18,907 nt of DNA. It comes from Pinguiococcus pyrenoidosus. Lineage: Eukaryota > Sar > Pinguiophyceae > Pinguiochrysidales > Pinguiochrysidaceae. The stretch lies in the NCBI GenBank assembly GCA_019677205.1, contig JAAMXY010002679.1, positions 1 through 18,907 on the forward strand. The letters run 5' to 3'. Below are positions 6,835 through 14,800 of this stretch, piece by piece; the stretch's first letter is position 1, and the number at the start of each line of letters is the position of its first letter. The translations under genes were made by a program, and so were the position numbers. Below the pieces are notes generated by a model. It searched no databases, was not told where the DNA came from, and worked only from the letters and a program-made list of their open reading frames with translations.

Positions 6835-8031
6835 TCAGAAAGGCGCATGGCATTCATAGGCGCATTCCTCCTTCGTAGTAGGATGCTCGAACTTGATGCG
6901 TCGCGCGTGGAGGCAGAGGCCACCGTCGGCCGAAACCGGACCATACAGCGTGTCGCCCACGATCGGGTAGCCTGCATGGGCGCAATGCACTCGAATCTGG
7001 TGCGTCCTGCCGGTCTCCGGCCAGAGCCGCAGCCGAAGTGCCTTATCCCTTCTCTCCACGACTTCGTACCTCGTGACCGCGCGCTTCCCATCCTCGGCCA
7101 CGATCTGCCTCGCCTACCGCGCATTCCCGTGCGTCAGGAGGCGATAACCTCCCCTTCCAGAAAGGCACAAACACAAAAGAAAGACGAGGGCGACACTCTC
7201 ACCTCTCCAAAGCCCTCGAGAGGCCGCATGCTCTGTCGAAACTCCCCGGCATCGGGAAGAGCATCCGCATCTTCCGCAGCCGCCTGTACAAGCGCTTCGT
7301 AGCACTTTTCCACCCGACGTTCTCGGAACGCCTCGGAGAAAGATCTGGTGGAAGCCAAGTTGGTCGCGAAGACCATCACGCCGCTGGTCTCTTCATCTAG
7401 GCGGTGCACGCAGTTGGCTTCCGCCCATCTTCGCCGCACTCTCGTGAGCACCGAGTCTGTCGGAACTCCAAAACGCACTTGAAACAGCTCTGGACTTGGA
7501 GTTAATTCGGTTGTTTCTGGAGCGCCAGCGACGGTTCTCACCTTCTGCCCGATCGTAGAGCTCCGAAGCCACGGTCTCGGTGGCCCGCAGGCTTTTGCGT
7601 GCGAATTTGACAAACTTGGCGCGTTTGCGCGGCGCGCTGTGCCACTGTTTGGCGAGTTTCGCTATACTCTCCGCCGCTTCGGGAGACGTTTCCCATTCAG
7701 CGCAGTCCCGGAGCACTTCAGACCACTCTTCATGGCGCTTGCGCTTCTTTTGGGGCTTTTCAGACACTTTGGAGGAACTTTGGGCCTCTCCAGACACTGC
7801 AGACGTCAAACCAGACGGAATGGAGGGCAGTCCGCGCGGCTTCACGATCACCACAAAACTCTCGTCGACGTGCAACACCTCCAGATCGATATCGAGGTCA
7901 TCTGCGGACGGAGGAGTGGGAGAAGCGCCGCTCTTCATCCGCAAACATGGATGGAATCGTGCAAACCAAGCGGCGCGCAAGGAAGATGCCGGCGTCCGCA
8001 GCTGTTCTACGGTGGAATAATGTGTACCCAT
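6835..8031 (-). CDS. RluA-family RNA pseudouridine synthase
   Basis: Three exons on the minus strand: 8031-7542, 7489-7203 and 7113-6835, joining to 351 aa. This family isomerises uridine to pseudouridine in rRNA or tRNA. Seen in order: N-terminal stretch 1-50 with few acidic residues at first; VVIVKPRGLPS at 60-70; HRLDEETSG at 192-200 with catalytic Asp195; GRTHQIRVH at 294-302; then the usual YPIVGDTLYG and LCLHARRIKF end. The motifs lie in different frames, and two GTGAGA...AG introns join them in phase. Between KPRGLP and HRLD there are 122 residues, far more than the roughly 45 in bacterial RluD. The extra part holds a nuclear-signal-like run KPQKKRKRH (92-100) and RKRAK (135-139). ATG 8031 has T at -3, so Met32 is an alternative start. 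Substrate and compartment are unknown; the N-terminus could also be organelle-targeting. Divergent from MSH4. Confidence 0.88.
7114..7202 (-). other. intron 2 of the pseudouridine synthase gene
   Basis: An 89-nt intron, minus strand: donor GAG|GTGAGA, T-rich centre, branch-like CTGAC about 20 nt before acceptor GCGGTAG. Both edges are phase 0. A second acceptor 9 nt downstream (GAGGCAG, intron end 7105) would delete three residues and also keep the frame. Retention gives a stop. Confidence 0.8.
7490..7541 (-). other. intron 1 of the pseudouridine synthase gene (52 nt)
   Basis: Minus strand: donor AAG|GTGAGA, branch-like ATTAAC, acceptor GTCCAG. Phase 1 on both sides; the junction codon is GAG (Glu164). 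Removal joins the KPRGLP-containing exon to the HRLD-containing exon. At 52 nt it is very short. Confidence 0.8.
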
Positions 8032-8285
8032 CGAATTCTACCAATGAACGCTCTTATGATCTTCGTTCAACCAATTAAGCGCTCAGAAGTTGAAATTTCA
8101 AAAGTATGTCGTTTCCTTGATTTCCTATTGTAGAGATTGATGTTGAACAGGAATGCTACAATCGAGTACGACGTACCGTTGAGCGAACGATGCGAGCGAT
8201 TTCCCGCGCAAATCCGTTCAAAAACAGGTGAACTTGGTTGTCCCCGAGACGACGACTGGTGCCACTCCGCGAGCAGAACGGAGAT
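8032..8285. promoter_or_regulatory. bidirectional promoter between pseudouridine synthase and MSH4
   Basis: This 254-bp spacer separates the two divergent start codons. It is more AT-rich than the flanking genes and has two CCAAT pentamers in the same orientation at 8041-8045 and 8071-8075. A 13-codon upstream ORF lies near the MSH4 end. No TATA box stands out. Confidence 0.55.
8190..8231 (+). other. 13-codon upstream ORF before MSH4
   Basis: ATG 8190-8192 opens 13 codons ending in TGA at 8229-8231, 54 nt before the MSH4 ATG. The end overlaps a donor-like AACAG|GTGAAC, but no acceptor before the MSH4 start joined it in frame at a plausible intron length. It is therefore listed as a possible translational control element. 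Confidence 0.3.
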
Positions 8286-10724
8286 ATGGAGGATCTGGTG
8301 ATTGCGAGCGTCGCGGAGAACCGCGCTCGCGAAACGTGCGTCGCGGTCATGGCCACTTCCACGGGTGCGACGCTCACCGTGTTCTCCGCCGTTGACGACC
8401 ACAGCTACAGCGCAACTCTGGACACGCTTCGTGCTATTGAGCCCGACGAAGTGCTGATCTCTGAAAGCTGTCGTGAGCGCATTCTCACCAGAAAAGTCTG
8501 CAAGGCGCTCTGCGAGGACACGCAGTCTCCGACACGAAGCCGAGTGGCGTATGTCTCCAGGGAGCTCTTTGACCAGGACCGTGGGGCCGCGATGCTCAAG
8601 CGCGTCTTGACGCAAGGGACGGTGGACGAGGATGTCCTGTCGAGGTACATCGTCCTCGCTGCGTCACATTGCCTCCTGAAGTACATTGAGAAACAGAGCG
8701 GAGAGCACTTCGCGGCGTCCTCCGTGCGCTTTCAGCTGGACCCTGCGTCCTTCGAGAGCGAACATCTCGTGATCGATCGTCGCTCGGCCCTTGCGCTGGA
8801 GATCGTGCAGAACTCGAGGACCGGGGAGCAGAGTTCATCGCTCTTCGGCAAGCTGAACCACACGAAAACGAGCGTCGGCGCTCAGAAACTCCGGGCAAGT
8901 CTGCTGTGTCCGTCGAGTGATGTCGCGACCATTGAGGCACGCCAGGACGTGGTGCAGGAGATCATCGAAAACGAAGAGCTCCTGCAGATCCTGCTGGAAG
9001 AGCTGCCGAAGCTGCCGAACCTGGATCGCATCGTCAATGGCCTGTGCAGGATCCCCGCCAACGTCACGATGAAAGCGGCGGAGACCGCGATCTCGACGCT
9101 TTTGGGACTGAATCACACGCTGCAGCTCTTGCCCCTGCTGGTGTCGCAGCTCCGAGCGCGCTCTCCGACTTCTGCCCTGCTCCAGACGATCATCGGTACG
9201 ATGGAGTACGAAGATCTGGAGCTCATGCAACGCCAGTTGGCCGAGCTGCTTGCGCCGACCTCCAGCTACCGACGGAAGGCGGACGAGCAACTCGACGCTG
9301 CGTGCTTCTCGATAAAGTCGGGGTACAACGGCATGCTGGACATCGCGAGGAAAGCCCTGCTGCAGTCCGTGGAGGACATACACAGCGCCGCCGAGGCGCT
9401 GAGCTCCGAGCATGAGCTTATGATCACGGTCAAGTTCGCGGCCAACAAGGGCTTCCACCTGGTGGTCCCCTTGGAGAGCGCGAGTCAAGCGCTTCCGAGC
9501 GTCTTCATACGGCAGATGCGACACCGGAAGTCGATCACGTGCACGACTCCCGCCATCGAGAGCCTTTCGTGCCGCGTGCGCGAGTCTACGCAGGAGGTGC
9601 TGCTTCTGACGTACGCCCTACTACAGGAGTTCATGGAGAGCGTTCGGCAAGACATGGACGCCTTGTTCGCCGTGATTGACGCAGTCGCGCTGCTGGACAT
9701 GCTCATGAGCTTCGCAGACCTTGCCATGACGGAGGCTACGCCCTACAGCCGGCCCCAGTTCACCGAGCAGGGACCGCTGGTGATCAAGGCTGGGCAGCAT
9801 CCGATCGCGTACAGCCACTGCCTGTCGTCGTTCGTGCCCACGGATGTGCTGACGAGCCCCTTCATGAACTTCCAGATCGTCACGGGCCCGAACGGAGCCG
9901 GCAAGACGACGCTGGTGAAGCAGATTGCAGTGATCGTGATCATGGCGCAGGCCGGCGGATGGGTCCCGGCCGAGCACTGCATCATCCCCGTGCGCGACCG
10001 CATCCTCACGCGGATGGGCTCCGCAGACGACATGGAGAACAGCATCAGCTCCTTCCACATGGAGATGCGGGACACGGCCTACGTCTTGAGCAATCTGACG
10101 GAGCGCGCCCTGGTCCTGATCGACGAGCTGGGACGGAGCACGTCTCACTTCGAAGGCCTGTCGATTGCGTGGGCCGTGAGCGAGGCCTTGGCGGCGGCGT
10201 CGGCGTACTCGTTCTTCATCACGCACTACCATCAGCTTACGCATCTCTCCAAAGTCTACTCGAACGTGAAGAACGTCCATCTGGAGACGGAGCTTGCCGA
10301 GAGGGCCGAAGACGGAGATCCGGAGGCCGGCGTGTTCACGATCGACTTTCTCAGGACTGTCGCGGAGGGGCCCTCGGCCATCGAGTCCGGCTACGGCATC
10401 GCCCTCGCGGAGAAGTGCGGAATCCCGCCGACCGTCATTGACAAAGCGCGCGAAGTCCGCGCGAGGCTCAGCCAGATGGTGGCTTTCAACGTGGACTCGG
10501 TGTGCGAAAGCGCAGGCTCGGCCGCATACGAGAGGCTGTACTGGCTTGCGCAGCGGCTGGCCCTGATGAAGGACTCGACGCTGCCCGATTCGAGCCTCCG
10601 CAGCTACTTTGCCGAGCTTCGCCACGGCATCACGGCGGAAGACGAGCGAATGTACAGGAGCATCATCGAGAACGAAAAGGAAGCGGCGGCCGGCGACCTT
10701 CCTGACGAGCCATCGGTCGTGTGA
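8286..10724 (+). CDS. MSH4: MutS homologue MSH4 (meiotic crossover factor)
   Basis: An 812-aa protein in one exon. MSH4 pairs with MSH5 as a sliding clamp on recombination intermediates in the nucleus and promotes meiotic crossovers; it does not repair mismatches. The sequence starts directly with the connector domain and lacks the N-terminal mismatch-binding domain, as expected for MSH4/MSH5. Stretches such as LLKYIE, SLFGKLNHTKTSVG, LLGLNHTLQLL and LLDMLMSFA match MSH4 closely. The ATPase domain has Walker A GPNGAGKTT (534-542, Lys540), Walker B LVLIDELGRSTS (Asp613, Glu614), and THYHQL with His647. Oddities: MutS proteins usually have GPNMxGKST and DELGRGTx; here the Met is replaced and the second Gly of GRG is Ser. 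Length is close to plant MSH4 (about 790 aa). ATG 8286 is the first in-frame ATG and has G at -3 and +4. MSH5 is the main alternative but fits less well. Confidence 0.9.
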   Translation: MEDLVIASVAENRARETCVAVMATSTGATLTVFSAVDDHSYSATLDTLRAIEPDEVLISESCRERILTRKVCKALCEDTQSPTRSRVAYVSRELFDQDRGAAMLKRVLTQGTVDEDVLSRYIVLAASHCLLKYIEKQSGEHFAASSVRFQLDPASFESEHLVIDRRSALALEIVQNSRTGEQSSSLFGKLNHTKTSVGAQKLRASLLCPSSDVATIEARQDVVQEIIENEELLQILLEELPKLPNLDRIVNGLCRIPANVTMKAAETAISTLLGLNHTLQLLPLLVSQLRARSPTSALLQTIIGTMEYEDLELMQRQLAELLAPTSSYRRKADEQLDAACFSIKSGYNGMLDIARKALLQSVEDIHSAAEALSSEHELMITVKFAANKGFHLVVPLESASQALPSVFIRQMRHRKSITCTTPAIESLSCRVRESTQEVLLLTYALLQEFMESVRQDMDALFAVIDAVALLDMLMSFADLAMTEATPYSRPQFTEQGPLVIKAGQHPIAYSHCLSSFVPTDVLTSPFMNFQIVTGPNGAGKTTLVKQIAVIVIMAQAGGWVPAEHCIIPVRDRILTRMGSADDMENSISSFHMEMRDTAYVLSNLTERALVLIDELGRSTSHFEGLSIAWAVSEALAAASAYSFFITHYHQLTHLSKVYSNVKNVHLETELAERAEDGDPEAGVFTIDFLRTVAEGPSAIESGYGIALAEKCGIPPTVIDKAREVRARLSQMVAFNVDSVCESAGSAAYERLYWLAQRLALMKDSTLPDSSLRSYFAELRHGITAEDERMYRSIIENEKEAAAGDLPDEPSVV

Positions 10725-11559
10725 CCTTTGGCCTTTTGGGCAGCGCCGGCGCACCAGCAAGGCGACAGACATGACACCAAGGAGATGAGAAGAAGAAAAC
10801 GAGAGACCAAAGAGATGGCAGCGAAGAGACAGAAGTGCAAGGCACGCCAGGCGGCAGTCGTCGGCTCTTTCGAGCGATCCCGTCCTCGGCTGAGTTCCGA
10901 GTTCTGACTTCTGAGTCTCACAGAAGTTTACCTGAGCGACGAACGGCTTCTACCAAAGATTCGAAAGTTCACGAGAACCCTTGGGCGACGTTCTTCAGCG
11001 CCTCCACCGCAGCAACACTTCTTCCGGCTGTAACACAGATCGATTTGCTTGGGAAGGCGCTGGAGCGTTCCAGTTTGGACCTTCAAATCCACGGGCCAAT
11101 CACGCCAGCCTCTCGGTGCGTTAGCTCGCTAAAGATCGCCAAGGAAGAGCGTTTCTCTCCAGAAGCGTCCGATAGCCAAACAATACGGTGGAAGCCCCTC
11201 TCAACCAATCCCGCGCAGGGGAGTTTTTGCTGTCGTGTTCTTGACCGGAAACAAGCAGCCCCAAACTCGGCACGGAAAGTTCGAGCATTTCCCGCCACAT
11301 CTCCGCGCTTAAACCGCCGAAAATGCGCTCTTTCCCCCGCCAAGCTCGTGCCTGATGATCTGCTGTACTGAGGAGTGTGCGGCTCGAAGGTAGTTCGCTC
11401 CGAGAGCGCCGGAGTGTGCGAGACGCGGCGCGCGCTCCCCACGGACACTCGCGAAAGATTGCAGCGCAGCCGAAGCGCTGGGCTCTCAGGCTGTACTTCG
11501 CGGTGAAAAACGCTTCGCGCCGGTCTTTAGGGCCGATCTGCGCTAGGGTATAGCGAAGG
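10725..11559. promoter_or_regulatory. spacer between MSH4 and the ABCA gene
   Basis: These 835 bp hold the MSH4 3' UTR and the ABCA promoter and leader. CCAAT pentamers lie at 11096-11100 and 11205-11209, and TTTCCCGCC, an E2F-like word, at 11288-11296. A plus-strand frame stays open from 10835 to 11371 but has no ATG. A 40-codon ATG frame at 10785-10907 is very basic and lies right behind MSH4. I see no convincing gene. Confidence 0.5.
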
Positions 11560-11796
11560 ATGGCAAACGGCGACTTCGCGCAGCTGAGTGGCCTTCAGCT
11601 CCTCAGTTTGCAACTCCGCGCCAACCTTAAGCGCCATGTTTTGGACAAGTTGCGCCACTATCGCACGACGATCTGCGAGATCTTGGTGCCAGTGCTCATC
11701 GTGTGGTTCATGGCGATCGGCTACGCCCTAAGCGAGGTTACCACGGAGTCCGCAGAGGTACCGAAGCACTGCGTTTTCACCCGCTTGAGAGAGCTT

Positions 11797-11876
<80 letters not shown>

Positions 11877-14800
11877 AAAAGGACCCTGAACTTTGCGTCT
11901 TCGGCTGCCGCAGAATTACGCCGACATCGTACTGGACATTCCGGGCGCCTTGGGCGAGCTCTACGAGCTGGTGCCCAGGCCTGCGTGGGATCCCAAATAC
12001 TACTGTGCGGGGTACGTGGAAGGCGCGCAGCCCCATCGCCTGTGCCTCTGCGGCAATCCTGTGCTCGATGCTCATCGCGGGTGCTTAGGGACTCGCTGTG
12101 CGGGGATGGCACTGGGCGAGGGATCTGGGAGGCGGAGACCAATGCCGAGTTCGTGGTCGACACCGATGAGAACGGAGAGCTGGTCATACGACTTCCAGAG
12201 GACACGGAGATATCCGGCAACTACATCACATCCGGCTACAACGAGACCTGCGTCGCCAACAACGTCGACGACTTGGACTTCACCTGCCGCAACTTCTGGC
12301 TCGAGTCCTTGAACGATGACGGCGGCGGCAGCGGCAGCGGCAGTTCTGGCGGACTGGTCGGAGACGTGTCCATTGGCGATCTCACCACGCTCCTGGACGC
12401 CTTCGACGATGTGCTCACGGGGCCTCTTCCCTTCCCCACGTTCGATCAGTTCGTCGCGATCGGCCTTGCCGTAACGAATGCTCTCGACGTGGAAGAGTAC
12501 GAGGAGCTCATCAACTCGAACTCCTATGGAAGGCAGTTCGGCAACATCTTCACGCTCGGAGAGATCCACCTGACGGGAGCTGATGCGGTGGTGTCCAACT
12601 TCGTGCACTACATGGAGAACAACACCTTGCTGTGGAACGAGATCACGCATCGGGTGCACCGAAGCGAGAGCGCGGCGCTGGACTATGTGATGGACAACTT
12701 GGAGGACCGGACGTGGGCGATTATCGTCTTCGACGAGTTCGAAGAGGGCAGGGTTGACTACACCATCCGCATGAACTACACGACGCTGCCGAACACAAAC
12801 TTCGTGGTCAACTTCGTGTCCATTGGGCTGGATACGAGCTACCAGCGGTACTACCTCTCTGGCTTTCTCACGCTGCAGCAAGTCATCAACGACTTCGCCT
12901 TCGAGTACACGCTGGAGGTCGCGGACTGCGACGCTCCTCTGGCGCTCGGAACCCCGTTCCCCACGGCGGAATATGATCAGAACACGTTCTACCTGGCTGC
13001 TCAGTTCCTCCTGGGGTTCGGCTTGTCGCTGGCGACGGTCTATCCCGTGAGCAAGCTGCTTGGAGCTCTGGTCGAAGAGCGCGAGACGAGAATGCGAGAG
13101 ACGCTGCTGATTCTCGGCCTTCGCGAACTGGTCCTGAACCTCGGATGGCTGATCATCTACGCCGCCTGGTTCTCGCTGATAGCCTTCGTGATGTCGCTGA
13201 TCATGATTTCGTCGTTCACGGGGGCCTCCGACCCCGTCTTGATCCTGATCTGGGTCTGGCTGTTTCTCATGTCGGAGCTGGCGCTCTGCTTCCTGCTGTC
13301 CACGCTGTTCGTGAAGGCAAAGGTGGCGTCCCTCTTCGGTTCCCTGGCGGTCTTCGCCCTGACGCTTCCGAGGTATGCCTACCTGAATACGTCGCGGTAT
13401 GAAGCGACCACGGAAAAGCAGTGGGTGAGCCTCCTGAGTCCGTCGGCCTTCGCCTTCGGGGCCGAGGTGGTGCTTGACTACGAGTACGCGGAAATCGGCG
13501 TCTCCTTTGACAACTACACCGAAGGGGACTACAGCTTCCTCACGTCGCTGCAGTTCATGGCCGTCGATACCATCCTGTACTTCGCGCTCGCGTTCTACCT
13601 CGACAAGGTGATGCCGCGGGAGTACGGAACGCAGCTGCCGCTGGGGTTCATCTTCAACCCCTTCTACTGGTTCCCGTGGCTGAGGTGCGCCGTGCTTCGG
13701 CCGAAGCGCCGCGAAGAGGAGCTCAGCCTGCTGCGCACGACGCCCGCAGACAGTGCCGCCGTCGATGTGGAGAACGCGGACGAAGCGAAGGGAGCCGAGC
13801 ATCCCCTGGACGTTTCCTTTCGGGACAGCGCCGGGAACTTCGAGCCGCCGCCGGAAGCTCTGATTGGAATGGAGAAGGTCTCCGTCCGCCATCTGGTGAA
13901 GGCGTATGGACAACTGAGTCACAAGTGGGGCTTTCTGGCGGAACGATCGGTGTCGGGGACGCTACGAAGTCTGCTTGGCATGATCAGGTCGTGCGGGTCC
14001 AGCAAGGAGCATGAGGACGCCAGCGGGGTGCAGCCGGCGGCTGTTCGAAAGGAGCGTAGCACGGTTGGAAGGAACCGCGCCGTGGACGATTTGTCGTTTG
14101 ACCTGTACGAAGGGCAGATCACCTGTCTTCTGGGCCACAACGGCGCCGGAAAGTCCACGACGATCGGGATCCTGACCGGCTTGTTTCCTCCAACCGCGGG
14201 GAGCGTCGACATCTATGGCATGTGCGTCAGCCGCGACCCGTTTCATGGCTTCCGGGAGGTCCGGCAGCAGATGGGGATCTGTCCCCAGCACAGCGTCTTG
14301 TACGATGAGCTCACCGTCAGGGAGCATCTGGAGCTCATCGCCGCCTACAAGGGGATCCCGATCGTCGCCGTGCGGGGGGTCACGGTGGTGCGTCCACGCG
14401 CCAGGGCGTCCCGCGAGGCTGCAGAAGAGGTGGGCCTGGGAGAGAAGTACCACACCCGGGCCAAGAACCTCAGTGGCGGCATGAAGAGGAAGCTGAGCGT
14501 GGCGATGGCTCTCCTTGGAGACCCCCGCTTCGTTCTCCTGGACGAGCCGTCCAGTGGGATGGATCCGCACTCGCGCCGCTCGATCTGGGAGCTTCTGAAG
14601 CGAAAGAGGCAGGGGCGGGTGATTCTCCTCACCACCCACTTCATGGACGAAGCGGACGTCCTCGGCGATCGCATCCTTATCATGTCCAAGGGTCAGCTCC
14701 AGTGCTCGGGCTCCCCGCTCTTTCTCAAGATGAGGTTCGGAATCGGCTACAACCTGACGGTGACCTGCCGGCCCGGCGCAAGAGGCATGATGGCGAAGGT

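Noticed and set aside
6835-8031. Reading the split pseudouridine synthase as a frameshifted pseudogene
   Set aside because: Both frame changes coincide with good GT-AG introns in exact phase, and all catalytic motifs are intact, so splicing explains it better.
9621-10772. 383-codon minus-strand frame opposite MSH4
   Set aside because: Runs opposite the conserved MSH4 ATPase domain, has no motif and is explained by codon bias.
10785-10907. 40-codon ATG frame just after MSH4
   Set aside because: Very basic, short, without recognisable features and inside the probable MSH4 3' UTR.
11703-12088. 5' part of the long plus-strand frame before the ABCA third exon
   Set aside because: It begins with a GTG and reads the AG microsatellite as an Arg-Glu run. 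The ABCA N-terminus with TM1 lies in another frame from ATG 11560 and is joined by two introns.
12072-13922. 616-codon minus-strand frame opposite the ABCA gene
   Set aside because: Antisense shadow rich in Arg, Glu, His and Val; no domain recognised, while the plus strand encodes a clear ABCA transmembrane half.
14340-14430. Possible extra mini-intron in ABCA NBD1 between YKGIP and EEVGL
   Set aside because: The segment is only about nine residues longer than usual; removing 27-41 nt would need an intron shorter than any other seen here, with poor splice sites. It is kept as a small insertion.
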